This document shows, piece by piece, positions 36,004-44,775 of a DNA stretch of 53,744 nt. Within the stretch, counting starts at the first letter, position 1, and every line of letters starts with the position of its first letter. This DNA comes from an uncultured Chloroflexales bacterium (GTDB taxonomy: Bacteria > Chloroflexota > Chloroflexia > Chloroflexales > Chloroflexaceae): the NCBI GenBank assembly GCA_937925925.1, contig CALANA010000230.1:1-53744 (forward strand), written 5' to 3'. A model generated the notes under the pieces. It did no database searches. It was not told the DNA's origin and worked only from the letters and a program-made list of their open reading frames with translations. Made by a program: the position numbers and the translations under genes.

Positions 36004-36465
36004 GTGTTCCGATGGATCGGTATAAGCATTACGATCATCTTACTCATCGCCATAGGATTTATCGTTGCGGCAGCATACTTTGCGGTGTTTCGGGAAGTCT
36101 CGCGTGATATAGCCATTGTCGTTCTGGCCGTATTACAAATGATTATGACATTGCTCTTGATCGTTTTGCTCCTGGCAGTGTTATATAGCATTAAGTCTCT
36201 CGACCGATTGGCGCGAGATACCGTGATGCCGAACATCAACGACGCAACGACGAAAGTGACCGCAGTCCTGGATCAGGCACGTGAGATCACGGTTGGAGCG
36301 CGTGAAACAACCAGCACCGTTTCAAACACTACGACGTATGTAGCGGAACAGGTTGTCTCGCCCTTTATTCGGCTCTCAGGTCTGGTTGTGGGTGTACGCA
36401 CTGCTGCCCGTGTGCTGGCTCAACGGGGTACTGGAACGGATACGAAACAGACTGACCATCAATAA
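36004..36465 (+). CDS. Two-helix membrane protein with coiled cytoplasmic tail (DUF948-like)
   Basis: A 153-residue protein from a GTG start preceded by AAGGGAG. Two membrane helices (about 5-30 and 38-64) are followed by a polar tail with Thr/Ala/Val heptad-like spacing (ATTKVTAVLDQARE, ARETTSTVSNTT) and a weakly hydrophobic segment near 120. The layout resembles DUF948-type proteins, short membrane proteins of unknown role. It has its own promoter and is separated from the DUF1385 gene by another promoter. Confidence 0.7.
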   Translation: MFRWIGISITIILLIAIGFIVAAAYFAVFREVSRDIAIVVLAVLQMIMTLLLIVLLLAVLYSIKSLDRLARDTVMPNINDATTKVTAVLDQAREITVGARETTSTVSNTTTYVAEQVVSPFIRLSGLVVGVRTAARVLAQRGTGTDTKQTDHQ

Positions 36466-36501
36466 CCAGTGTACCTAGTTTGAATTAGTACCTGTTCGCT
36501 A

Positions 36502-36530
36502 TTGTTGTTTATTACGTACCGTGTTATGAT
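36502..36530 (+). promoter_or_regulatory. Promoter for the DUF1385 gene
   Basis: TTGTTG (36502-36507) and TATGAT (36525-36530) are 17 bases apart. Transcription would start near 36537, about 55 bases before the GTG start codon. Confidence 0.5.
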
Positions 36531-36592
36531 AAAACCTACAGGCTGTCGTTCCCGGCATTGATTTTGTCGCTGGCAGGGTTTCAGGATAACGA

Positions 36593-37513
36593 GTGGATTA
36601 TCAGCATTTCTCATATGGCGGACAGGCGGTGATCGAAGGGGTGATGATGCGCGGTCGGCAGCAAGCAACTGTTGCTGTGTATCAACCAGATGGCGGAATT
36701 GTCTATCATCATATTCCATTAGCTCAGCCCGAACGCCAATCCTGGCAACGCTGGCCGCTATTACGTGGAGTAGTGATGTTCTGGGAGGCGCTACATCTTG
36801 GCGTACAGGCGCTGAATTTTTCAGCCAGTGCATCTCAGGGAAAAGAAGAACCAGCGGCAAAAGGGGTTACCATTAGTACATTGCTTATCTCTGTCTCGGT
36901 TACAATTGGACTCTTTTTTTTGTTGCCGCTTCTATTCGCCAGTGTCTTCAGTTACCTGGGAGTATCTATGTTCCAGCGCGAAATGCTGGAAGGAATAGTA
37001 CGTCTCGGCCTTATTATCACGTATATTATTGCGATTAGCCGCCTACCGGAAATTAAACGGGTGTTTGGGTATCACGGGGCAGAACATAAAACCGTCAATG
37101 CCTATGAAGCTGGTGTGGATTTAACGGTAGAGACGGTACGTCGGTTTTCACTCTTCCATCCTCGCTGTGGTACCAGTTTTCTGGTCTTGATCGTGCTGAT
37201 TAGTTTTGTACTGTTTCTCTTTCTCGGTGGAATGCCCTTCTGGCTCAGGGGTCTATCACGAATTGTTTGTGTACCGCTGGTTGCAGCCCTGGCATATGAG
37301 GTCTTGCGGCTTTCAGCTCGACATTACCATCGGCCATGGGTACGCATAGTAGTTATGCCGTCATTGTTATTTCAACAGTTAACGACACGTGAGCCGGATG
37401 ACCAGATGATCGCTATCGCCATCGCTGCACTTTTGCCTGTCCTTGCAGCCGATGGTGTGCCGATACGCGAAACTTTAGCAACCGATGAGCAGATACTGGC
37501 AACTTCAGTCTGA
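36593..37513 (+). CDS. DUF1385 family membrane protein
   Basis: The 306-residue protein carries the family signatures YGGQAVIEGVMMRG near the N-terminus, YHGAEHKTVNAYEAG in the middle and HPRCGTSFLVLIVL before the second membrane pair. Four membrane helices are visible. DUF1385 proteins are widespread in Firmicutes, Chloroflexota and Actinobacteria and their biochemical role is not established. The start is the GTG at 36593, which places the conserved GGQAVIEG about eight residues in, as usual. It lies upstream of the DUF4388 and GTPase genes and may share their transcript. Confidence 0.9.
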   Translation: MDYQHFSYGGQAVIEGVMMRGRQQATVAVYQPDGGIVYHHIPLAQPERQSWQRWPLLRGVVMFWEALHLGVQALNFSASASQGKEEPAAKGVTISTLLISVSVTIGLFFLLPLLFASVFSYLGVSMFQREMLEGIVRLGLIITYIIAISRLPEIKRVFGYHGAEHKTVNAYEAGVDLTVETVRRFSLFHPRCGTSFLVLIVLISFVLFLFLGGMPFWLRGLSRIVCVPLVAALAYEVLRLSARHYHRPWVRIVVMPSLLFQQLTTREPDDQMIAIAIAALLPVLAADGVPIRETLATDEQILATSV

Positions 37514-37554
37514 TGTTACGTAGTATGGACTGGTAGCGCCCTGGAGGCATGATA

Positions 37555-38382
37555 ATGGCGCTGGTGGGAAATATCCGAGATTTTGGGCTTTCCGATTTCT
37601 TGTACCTCGTTGATCGGGGGTACAAAACCGGGTGTTTACATTTAAGTCGGGGTGATGAGCAGGCAATCCTCTTTTTTGAAAAGGGGAAGCTGATCTATGC
37701 AGCACGACGCGAAGGCGAGCAGTTGGGGGAGATGCTGATCCGTCAGGGGAAGCTAACGCCAGAGCAACTGGAACAAGCCAGACAGGTACAGAACGGAAAT
37801 ACGAATGGCATGACGTTGACGCAGATCATTCTGAGTGAGAATATGATGTCGCAGGAGGATTTGCAGCAAACATTGCAGACCCATACCGAGGAGTCGGTGT
37901 ATGGTTTGTTTGGTTGGCCCGATGGGGAGTTTCGCTTTGAGCAAGGTCAAAAACCAGATTTGAATGAGCCGGTTATGCCGATACCTCTTCCTGTTGAGAA
38001 CTTGATTATGGAAGGCGTGCGTCGCATTGATGAGTGGGGGCGCATTAAGGATCGTATTCCGAGTACGGATATGATCGTGAGGTTTCTGGATCAACCTGGA
38101 GCGAAAGCGAAAGGGGTCAAGCTCTCACCGGAGGAATGGCGGGTTTTTGCTCGCATTAATGGCAAAGATACCCTTGCCGATATTGCCCAGAAGACCAATC
38201 TCAGTGAGTTCGATGTGTGCCGCATTGTGTATGGCTTTGTGACGGCGGGCCTGGTTGATGTCGTCAAGAAGCCCAGACCTGCGCCGCTGACCTCATCTTC
38301 GCGCGGCGCACAACCAATGGAGATGCCCAGGATCAAAAAGAGCCTGGTTTCCCGTATCATCAACCGTATCCGTGGTATGTAG
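37555..38382 (+). CDS. DUF4388 (PatA N-terminal-like) regulatory protein
   Basis: GGAGG at 37543-37547 fixes the ATG at 37555; an ATG at 37549 is too close. The N-terminal 100 residues show the DUF4388 pattern: GNIRDFGLSDFLYLV, then GCLHLSRGDEQAILFFEKGK and an EQLGEMLIRQGKLTPEQLEQA helix pair. A second part (about 185-245) looks like a winged-helix or DUF4388-linked domain (WRVFARINGKDTLADIAQ). Such proteins act in gliding and polarity circuits with small Ras-like GTPases. The GTPase gene follows 46 bases downstream, so the two form a likely module. Confidence 0.85.
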   Translation: MALVGNIRDFGLSDFLYLVDRGYKTGCLHLSRGDEQAILFFEKGKLIYAARREGEQLGEMLIRQGKLTPEQLEQARQVQNGNTNGMTLTQIILSENMMSQEDLQQTLQTHTEESVYGLFGWPDGEFRFEQGQKPDLNEPVMPIPLPVENLIMEGVRRIDEWGRIKDRIPSTDMIVRFLDQPGAKAKGVKLSPEEWRVFARINGKDTLADIAQKTNLSEFDVCRIVYGFVTAGLVDVVKKPRPAPLTSSSRGAQPMEMPRIKKSLVSRIINRIRGM

Positions 38383-38428
38383 AATTGTGCGCTCCAGCCA
38401 GGGCACAGCACCGTAGCGGAGGGCCGGT

Positions 38429-38959
38429 GTGCAGACGGTAAAAATGGTTATAAGTGGGGCAGTGAACGCCGGAAAGACCGAGTTTATCCGGTCGATTAGT
38501 GAGATCGAAGTGGTCTCAACCGAACGGCGTGCCTCTGACGACACAAAGTTGATAAAGAAGGAAACGACGGTGGCGATGGACTTCGGTCGCATTGCCGTGG
38601 CTGATGATCTGGTGCTGCATTTGTTTGGAACTCCAGGTCAGAAGCGCTTTGATTTCATGTGGGAGATTCTCTCTGAAGGGATGCTTGGCCTTGTTGTGCT
38701 GGTTGATAGCACCCGTCCAGAAACATTTCGAGAGACGAATCGCATCATTGAGTTCTTCACGTCGTATCGTGATACGGCCTATGTCATCGCAGCCAATAAG
38801 CAAGATCGGCCCAATGCCTGGTCGCCGGATGAGTTGCGACTGGCGTTACGTCAACCACCCCATGTGAAGGTACTGCCATGTGTGGCATCTGAACGTGAGA
38901 GTGTGAAAAACATATTGCTGGAGTTGCTCTACGTGATTATGCAACGCAGTGAAGATTAG
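38429..38959 (+). CDS. Small Ras-like GTPase, MglA/SA1-type
   Basis: A 176-residue GTP-binding protein from a GTG start. The P-loop is GAVNAGKT (10-17), the switch II region is LFGTPGQKRFDFMWE (Gly-Thr-Pro-Gly in place of the usual DTAGQ), and the guanine motif is NKQDR. Length and switch II sequence match MglA-related bacterial GTPases. Preceded by a DUF4388 gene, it probably works as that protein's partner in polarity, motility or signalling. No Roadblock/LC7 partner is seen in the window. A strong terminator follows. Confidence 0.9.
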   Translation: MQTVKMVISGAVNAGKTEFIRSISEIEVVSTERRASDDTKLIKKETTVAMDFGRIAVADDLVLHLFGTPGQKRFDFMWEILSEGMLGLVVLVDSTRPETFRETNRIIEFFTSYRDTAYVIAANKQDRPNAWSPDELRLALRQPPHVKVLPCVASERESVKNILLELLYVIMQRSED

Positions 38960-38996
38960 GCTGGTCTCTGGTGCTGTTGTGACGTTGAGTGCAACG

Positions 38997-39040
38997 CAAA
39001 CGGTGACAGGAGGACAACCCTGTCACCGTTTGTGTTTCTG
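38997..39040 (+). terminator. Rho-independent terminator after the GTPase gene
   Basis: CAAACGGTGACAGG (38997-39010) pairs perfectly with CCTGTCACCGTTTG (39019-39032), a 14-bp stem with an 8-nt loop, followed by TGTTTCTG. It lies 38 bases after the GTPase stop. Confidence 0.8.
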
Positions 39041-39276
39041 TTGACGGTGCGTCAGGCTCTACGTAACCTTCCAGGGGGGCGTTAGGGGGATTGCCAGGCG
39101 TTTGTTTTCAGCTCGTTGTGGCGGCAAAGCCACCACAACTACGAGCCAAAAAAAGGGGAGCGCGGAGGCCTACCGCACCCACCCCCCCACTGGCAAACGT
39201 TGCCTAGCATAGTTACGGCTCTATTGCAGATTCATCCGCATCGCCGTTCGGCTCTGGGACTACCAGCAGTGAAGCG
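39041..39276. other. Spacer with a second hairpin
   Basis: No gene is supported. GTTGTGGCGGC (39115-39125) pairs with GCCACCACAAC (39129-39139) with one mismatch, extended by GCTC/GAGC outside, and is followed by seven A residues on the plus strand. It may help terminate one of the two converging transcripts, but T-run polarity fits neither well. Confidence 0.45.
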
Positions 39277-40710
39277 TTACCATCCCGCAAACACCCACCT
39301 GGCGTTATCAAACCAGAGGGTGTGTTCGGCGTCCCCCGCCAGACTGGTCAGTTGAATAAAGCCGCTCTTGTCGTCTGCAAACGGAAATCGGCCGAGCAAT
39401 ACCCAGTCTGTCTGTTGCGCCTGGTTGATGATGACCTCCTGGGCACCTTCACGGTGCTGCACCAGATACCGGGCTGCGGTGGTAATCGGGTGGGAGGACT
39501 CACAACGTGGAACATGGACATAGACATCGTACATGCCCGCCACTGGTAGCGTTGGTTGCCAGCGTACACTATGCGTGCTGGCATCTGGATTCGTTGTCGT
39601 CAGTGTCCAGAAGGCATGCCCACCCGCGCCACACCCCGGTGGACTGTGATACCAGATATTGCGACTGATCTGAAAGTCAGGACTGTCGGTATCGATCTCA
39701 ATATCCGCAACTTCGGGTGGTGGTGGCGGTTCTGCCAGGGGGTCGCGCCCTTCCCATAAAAAGGTCACTTCGACCTCGGCCTGATCGCCCACGATCCCCA
39801 GGTCATCCCACCAGATACCGTCGCCTACATCCATGGCGGTGGGAAAGCGTACATAGCCCTTTTCGGCATAGCCCCCATTATGCCGATCAAAATAGGCGGC
39901 ATGATCCTGTGGCCAGCCGCGCCGCAGTTCAGGAAAGCGCTCACGTTGCACCGACCAGTAATCATCACGTGTGTTCCAGGGGCCAACGTCCCATACTGGC
40001 GCCACCACACTACGGCCTTTGTAGGTAATCCGCACCTGATATTCGTGGCCACCACGACTGGAGAGCGAACGCCACGAGGGAAGCGCCACAAACCGATCAC
40101 GCGGGCGAATGATGTGCCCATTGGCCGTGCGACCACCGATCATGCCCAGGCGGGTGGCCCGAATGCGATACGTGGGGGCGACATCGTTGGACAGGGCTTG
40201 AAACTGGGCCGGGCCAGCCACTGGCTGTACCTGCACCGCATGCAACTGTGGCCTGGCTGCATGGGTACCGAGCAATCTGGCTCGATACTGGGTCTGGTGG
40301 ACACCGCCTGGAAAATGAATGATCATACCACTGGCAAGATCGGTTTCCCAGGCCGACCAGGTTTGACCATCGACACTGGTACGAAGATCGATCTCCACGG
40401 CGCTTCCCAGCGGCACCGTTGCGGCATAGGTGAGTCTGACAGCAAAGATGGGCGTAGAGAAAACCTGTGGTGTAGCCAGGTAGAAACCATAATGCTGATA
40501 CGAACGAGCTACGGCGCGAGGTGGAGTAAAACTGTCCTGCAGTTGCAGGGTACCATCCGCCAGGATCTGCACGCCGTTGTGCAAGATCTGGTTAGCGGAA
40601 GCAGCAGATGCCATCATGGGCGCTGATGAGGCAGCGTAGTTTGTGTACACCACGGCCAATACCGTCAGCATAAACGATACCAGCCAGGGTTGACGCAAAA
40701 CGACACGCAT
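39277..40710 (-). CDS. Secreted protein with DPBB-like and golvesin-type domains
   Basis: An AAGGAGG ribosome site and an extended -10 promoter precede the ATG. A signal peptide spans about residues 1-38. Residues 50-165 look like a beta-sandwich (RTSVDGQTWSAWE). Residues about 185-320 contain VAPVWDVGPWNTRDDYW, as in double-psi beta-barrel (RlpA/expansin-like) modules. The C-terminal 125 residues match golvesin-type binding domains (GMYDVYVHVP, DWVLLGRFPFADDKSG, WFDNARWVF). It is probably an extracellular or sheath-binding wall protein. It stands alone on the minus strand. Confidence 0.8.
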   Translation of the reverse strand: MRVVLRQPWLVSFMLTVLAVVYTNYAASSAPMMASAASANQILHNGVQILADGTLQLQDSFTPPRAVARSYQHYGFYLATPQVFSTPIFAVRLTYAATVPLGSAVEIDLRTSVDGQTWSAWETDLASGMIIHFPGGVHQTQYRARLLGTHAARPQLHAVQVQPVAGPAQFQALSNDVAPTYRIRATRLGMIGGRTANGHIIRPRDRFVALPSWRSLSSRGGHEYQVRITYKGRSVVAPVWDVGPWNTRDDYWSVQRERFPELRRGWPQDHAAYFDRHNGGYAEKGYVRFPTAMDVGDGIWWDDLGIVGDQAEVEVTFLWEGRDPLAEPPPPPEVADIEIDTDSPDFQISRNIWYHSPPGCGAGGHAFWTLTTTNPDASTHSVRWQPTLPVAGMYDVYVHVPRCESSHPITTAARYLVQHREGAQEVIINQAQQTDWVLLGRFPFADDKSGFIQLTSLAGDAEHTLWFDNARWVFAGW

Positions 40711-40772
40711 AGTCGTGACCTCCTTGTTCTACAAACAGGGTAGAAAATAGTACATCAGGGTAACGCGGGGCT

Positions 40773-40801
40773 ATTATATCACAACCTGAGAAAAATATGA
40801 A
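40773..40801 (-). promoter_or_regulatory. Extended -10 promoter for the golvesin-domain gene
   Basis: On the minus strand TATAAT (40773-40778) is preceded by TGA, giving an extended -10, and TTCATA lies 17 bases upstream (40796-40801). The MITE-like copy B inserted just 7 bases beyond this -35 region. Confidence 0.6.
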
Positions 40802-40807
40802 ATTTAC

Positions 40808-40935
40808 GTGAAACAGTACGTGTTCACCCTTCTCCTGGGAGCGAGGGCATTTTGCCCTCGCTCCCCTATGGAGTGCGCCCCGCTCTCACGCCCAGGGGTG
40901 CGTGGTACCCCAAGTGTGAACAGGTACGTGAAACA
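40808..40935. mobile_element. MITE-like element, copy B, with 8-bp target duplication
   Basis: GTGAAACA occurs at 40808-40815 and 40928-40935, flanking a 112-bp element (40816-40927). The ends are GTACGTGTTCAC and, on the other strand, GTACCTGTTCAC, so 11 of 12 bases match. A perfect 13-bp hairpin GGGAGCGAGGGCA / TGCCCTCGCTCCC lies at 40837-40865, the same motif as in copies A and C. No coding capacity. Confidence 0.85.
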
Positions 40936-41111
40936 TGGTTCTCAAAAAACATAGAGTTGGTACCGAGTGGTGAGGAATGGTGGTAGCCAGAGGTGCAAGT
41001 CAAATAGTCAAGCAGATGCCTGAGCGTGGAAAGACGTTCCTGCAAACCCTGATGCATACCTTGATGGCCTGAAGTTTGCAGAAACGCACGGAACTCTATA
41101 AATATGGAGTG
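40936..41111. other. Spacer between MITE copy B and the PHA-associated gene
   Basis: No gene, repeat or clear terminator was recognised in this stretch. Confidence 0.4.
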
Positions 41112-41639
41112 CTAGGCTTTTTGTTTGGGATTGACCTTTTCTGGCTCACGGGCTTTTTCCGGCTCGTGCGGTTTCTCTGGCTGGTCATCATTTTTGGAAG
41201 CGGTTGGCATCCAGGCACGCATCCATTCGGATTGCGCTTTCAATGTTTCTTCGAGCGTCGATCCCCAGAAATCAAGAACTTTCTGGGCTTCTTCCTGCCG
41301 TTTCTCACCGATCATTGATTGCAGGCGTCGGCTGGTACGCTCTGACTCTTCCAGGCGTGTGCGTAATAATTCATAGCGTTCCAATAATTCCAGGTAGCGA
41401 TGGCGCGGCACAACACCCATCATCCGCCACCACTCTTCCATCCATTCGTTAAAGGCATCAGGTTGTAGCGGCCCCATGCCGGGTGGCATAAACCGCATCA
41501 TCATGCGCAAGGTCTCTTCAGATGCGGTTGTTGAGCCGCTGAGCGCTTTGATTATGTGCTGCGCATCGGAACTCCCGCGCATTGCCTCCGACATCAGGTT
41601 AAACCAGGCCTCTAACATTTTAGGTGTTAAGGTTATCAT
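41112..41639 (-). CDS. PhaE-like PHA-synthase-associated protein
   Basis: A 175-residue protein, helical and rich in Met, Trp and Glu (EWMEEWWRMMGVV, then RYELLRTRLEESERTSRRLQ and DFWGSTLEETLKAQSEWMRAW). The pattern of a Pro/Met-rich head, a coiled coil and a Trp-containing helix is like the C-terminal part of PhaE, the non-catalytic subunit of class III PHA synthases. The last 30 residues are a Glu/Pro/Lys-rich tail with three HEPEKAREPEK-like units. It lies downstream of phaC but beyond that gene's terminator, so it likely has its own promoter. It may be a second PhaE or a granule-associated protein. Confidence 0.65.
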   Translation of the reverse strand: MITLTPKMLEAWFNLMSEAMRGSSDAQHIIKALSGSTTASEETLRMMMRFMPPGMGPLQPDAFNEWMEEWWRMMGVVPRHRYLELLERYELLRTRLEESERTSRRLQSMIGEKRQEEAQKVLDFWGSTLEETLKAQSEWMRAWMPTASKNDDQPEKPHEPEKAREPEKVNPKQKA

Positions 41640-41994
41640 CTCTCACTTCCTTATCTCTATTTTCCTGCGAAAGGCTATGTGCAACAGCCGGAACAATAAC
41701 TACGAGTAGACGGTGCAGCAGCGCATAATCTACGCAGAAAACAGCGAATCATAAGCCGGCAGAGCGATCATGACCGACAAAAAACGCAACGAAGTGCCTC
41801 AACCTGGCGAGGAATGAGACACTTCGTCGTGCAAACATTATCTATAAGAATACTGGTGGATCAAGCTGATTCCAGACATCAGTGCCAATGTATCGGCTTG
41901 CAAGCTGTGCTGGTGAACACGGACTGTCTACCCGGTATCTTTTAACGGTCAGGCGCTTGATACGGTTCTATGCTGCTGAGCGCATTCCTACCGT
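41640..41994. other. Spacer downstream of phaC
   Basis: It contains the phaC terminator (41778-41826) and must contain the promoter of the leftward PhaE-like gene, which could not be located with confidence. No coding frame is supported. Confidence 0.5.
41778..41826 (-). terminator. Rho-independent terminator of phaC
   Basis: Read on the minus strand, CGAAGTGTCTC (41816-41826) pairs with GAGGCACTTCG (41790-41800) with one mismatch, and is followed by TTGCGTTTTTTG. The T-run direction fits the leftward phaC transcript. Confidence 0.75.
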
Positions 41995-43089
41995 CTATTT
42001 CCCACGTTCCTTGATCCAGTTTGCAATAGTCGGTGCAAGATCACGCTGAGCGCGACCACTGACGTACATCCCAATATGCCCGACCGGGAAGCCAACGGCA
42101 GTGTAATCCTGGCTACCCACATATTGCTCCAGCGCCTTTGACGAAGGCGGCGGTACCAGGTGATCTTTCTCGGCATAAATATTCAAGACCGGCATGGTAA
42201 TATTACGCAAATTCACTTGCTGATTTCCCAGAGTAATTTCACCTTTAATCAGCTTATTCTGCTGGAAGAAATCACGCAGGAATTGCGCATAGGCCTCACC
42301 TGCCTGATCCGGGCTATCGAAGATCCACTCCTCCATGCGCAAGAAGCCCAGAAGTTTATCCTTATCTTCCATCATATCGAGAACGTCGGCATACTTCTGG
42401 AAGTTCAACTGAAATGGTTGCAACATTAAAAAGCCAAAGTTCATAAAGTCACCCGGAACATTGCCCAGTGCCTTGATCATCAAGTCGGGATTCATGTTGG
42501 TACCCCAGGTGTTTAACAAACCCTGCTGCGCCCCCTCTTCGCGTGCATGGAAATCGACTGGTGTCACCATGGTGATCAGATTCTGGATTTTCTCCGGATG
42601 CAGGGCCGCGTAGCACAGGCTCAATGCTCCGCCCTGGCAGATACCGAGCAGGTTGATCTTGTCTAACTGATGCCGTTCACGCACCACATCAACACAGTTG
42701 TCAATATACCCGTTCACATAATCATCAAGGGTGAGCCAGCGATCAGCCCGACTGGGGTAGCCCCAGTCAATCAGATACACATCAATCCCTAGTTTGAGCA
42801 GGTTGCGTACTAGTGAGCGATCTTCCTGGAGATCAGCGACTGCCGGGCGATTAACCAGGGCATAGGAGATGAGTACGGGTATCGGGAACAACTGCTCAAC
42901 CACGGGCGTGTACCGATATAAAATGAGCTTATCCTCACGATATACTTCTTCTTTGGGAGCAGTACCGACCTGAACATCATCATGTTTGAGGGTACTCAGC
43001 GTTTTAATCCCCTGCACAACCTTCCGATTCATTTCAGTAATTTCGTGGATTGCCTCATCAGGGGTGATTTGTAACGGAAAAGATGTCAT
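41995..43089 (-). CDS. phaC: Class III poly(3-hydroxyalkanoate) synthase catalytic subunit PhaC
   Basis: It polymerises 3-hydroxyacyl-CoA into storage polyester at the granule surface. The alpha/beta-hydrolase lipase-like box is GICQGG, with the catalytic Cys at 151. Asp309 (AEKDHLVPP) and His338 (VGHIGMYVSG) complete the triad. These positions and the 364-residue length match class III synthases, which need PhaE. The conserved DVYLIDWGYPSRADR and TPVDFH segments are present. The ATG at 43087-43089 has a GAGGAGA ribosome site. phaE lies upstream across a 478-base gap, so phaC may have its own promoter; a terminator follows. Confidence 0.95.
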   Translation of the reverse strand: MTSFPLQITPDEAIHEITEMNRKVVQGIKTLSTLKHDDVQVGTAPKEEVYREDKLILYRYTPVVEQLFPIPVLISYALVNRPAVADLQEDRSLVRNLLKLGIDVYLIDWGYPSRADRWLTLDDYVNGYIDNCVDVVRERHQLDKINLLGICQGGALSLCYAALHPEKIQNLITMVTPVDFHAREEGAQQGLLNTWGTNMNPDLMIKALGNVPGDFMNFGFLMLQPFQLNFQKYADVLDMMEDKDKLLGFLRMEEWIFDSPDQAGEAYAQFLRDFFQQNKLIKGEITLGNQQVNLRNITMPVLNIYAEKDHLVPPPSSKALEQYVGSQDYTAVGFPVGHIGMYVSGRAQRDLAPTIANWIKERGK

Positions 43090-43567
43090 AAATTATCTCC
43101 TCATAGAACAAAGCTTGTGCGGTCGTCCATTACCACATGGTTCTGGCTTTCAACACAAACGTTTTACACTGTCACAGGCTAAAAAGACCTGGGCCTCAAG
43201 CGACCGCATAACTTGTGTCATATGCCAACTACTCATTGCAGCGCAATGATATAGTTATAGTTGGTTTGATTTCTAAGGCATCCGTGGCAACGTGACGCAA
43301 GCATCCAATAGGAACGTCTCGTGTATGCAAGGTCATCGGGTGTGTCACAGATTTCAAGAAAGCACTCTATGCATGTTCTCGATCACCAGGATATGGTCGC
43401 CGCAGTCGATATTATGAAGATGCCTAGAAGCAGACGGAAATATGAACAGGGAGCGGATGCAGCAGTTGTTGGGCCGCCACATCCACCTCAAACTGACGCT
43501 CAATGCCGAGCGTTCTTCATCGCACCACCATCAGATCGAACTGCTATGCAGCGGCAAAGCTGTACGG
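43090..43567. other. 478-base spacer between phaE and phaC
   Basis: No convincing gene on either strand; short rightward frames here lack ribosome sites and family resemblance. AT-rich patches around 43240-43280 could hold a leftward phaC promoter, but no clean -35/-10 pair is seen. Confidence 0.4.
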
Positions 43568-44716
43568 TTATTCCGCAGTAGCATGGGCCTTCCCATTGCC
43601 ACTCGCTTCCTTCACTTCTTGTAAAGCCTGTTTCAATCCGTTAATTTCCTGGCGCAAATCTGCAACCGACGTCCCGCTATTGTCGGCAAGTGTGGTACCT
43701 TTGAGCGCTTTTTTCAGCGCCTTGACCTCTTTCCGCAGTTCATAAATATTGCGGTGCGCCTCATCCACTTCACTGCGGGTTGGAACATAGCCTGTCTTCA
43801 GCACCAGTTCAACGACCTCCTGCTCGCGCAGGCGATAGTTCATTGCGGCATCGAACAATCGACCTTGAATATTCACATAGTGTTCCGAGCGGAACACCTT
43901 CTCCAGAGACGCATCTGCCGTTTCTGTCCAGAGGCGCATCAAGTCCCGCACGGTCTTAATCGGCGTGCCCTGTTCACTGCGCTTCACCAGATCACGCATC
44001 ACCTGCTCAAAGATGTCGCCCCAGGCTGATGCGAGGACAATTTGATATTCTGTACTGGCACGGCGAAAATCGGTCCACGCATCAAAGGCTTTGAGTACTT
44101 TCTCATTGATTTCGCGGGTAAAGCCAAAACTCGGACTCTGCACCAGACTGCCAAAGGTGCGTTCATAGGCATCCCAATAGAGATTGGTCAATTGCACCAG
44201 TTCTGAACTGTCACCACCAGTCAGCGCCTCACCTAGATACCAGGGCGAACGCCGTAACGATGTCAGCCAGGGTTGGGTCAGTACCTGTAGCTCTTGCAGA
44301 TAGACCTTCCAAAGCTCGCCCAGATCCTGGGAAGAACGCAATAAACCGGCAGCGTCAGGTACCAGTTGATTACGTAGGCGATCGACATAGCTATTTAAAA
44401 CCGCCTGCCAGTCGCCACCTTTCTCAATATTCGGCAGCATTGCCTTCCAGGCATCGGATGTCAATTCAAGAACGCGCATCATGGTTGACTGGCTGGCGAG
44501 CAACTGACGGGATACATTTTTGGAAATTGGCTCAGCATCAACCGTCCACATCTCAACACCCTGTGTCGCCAGTTTACGCCACTCATCAAGGAGACTGGTA
44601 TAGGTGGTCAAGGGGGCTGGAGCAGTCCGTATTAAATCGTACCAACTCTCCCACATTTTCTTCTGGGTCTCTCCCCATATACTGGTCAGGGTATCGACCT
44701 GTTCATTCCAACTCAT
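43568..44716 (-). CDS. phaE: Class III PHA synthase subunit PhaE
   Basis: A 382-residue, almost wholly helical protein. The N-terminal MSWNEQVDTLTSIWGETQKK, the Trp-rich WESWYDLI, the central WTDFRRASTEYQIVLASAWG and LMRLWTETADASLEKVFRSE, and the C-terminal coiled coil with ELRKEVKALKKALK are characteristic of PhaE. PhaE forms a complex with PhaC and is needed for its activity. The region near 280-310 (DAAMNYRLREQEVVELVLKTGYVPTRSEVDEA) is the best conserved part of the family. It follows the phasin-like gene by 59 bases and shares its direction. Confidence 0.88.
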   Translation of the reverse strand: MSWNEQVDTLTSIWGETQKKMWESWYDLIRTAPAPLTTYTSLLDEWRKLATQGVEMWTVDAEPISKNVSRQLLASQSTMMRVLELTSDAWKAMLPNIEKGGDWQAVLNSYVDRLRNQLVPDAAGLLRSSQDLGELWKVYLQELQVLTQPWLTSLRRSPWYLGEALTGGDSSELVQLTNLYWDAYERTFGSLVQSPSFGFTREINEKVLKAFDAWTDFRRASTEYQIVLASAWGDIFEQVMRDLVKRSEQGTPIKTVRDLMRLWTETADASLEKVFRSEHYVNIQGRLFDAAMNYRLREQEVVELVLKTGYVPTRSEVDEAHRNIYELRKEVKALKKALKGTTLADNSGTSVADLRQEINGLKQALQEVKEASGNGKAHATAE

Positions 44717-44775
44717 AATATTGTTTACCTCCAGCCTTCACGGATGCATAGGCGTAGATCTACACAGATCTACTA

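Noticed and set aside
43321-43624. Short rightward frames between phaE and phaC
   Set aside because: No ribosome site and no recognisable pattern; one overlaps the 3' end of phaE antisense.
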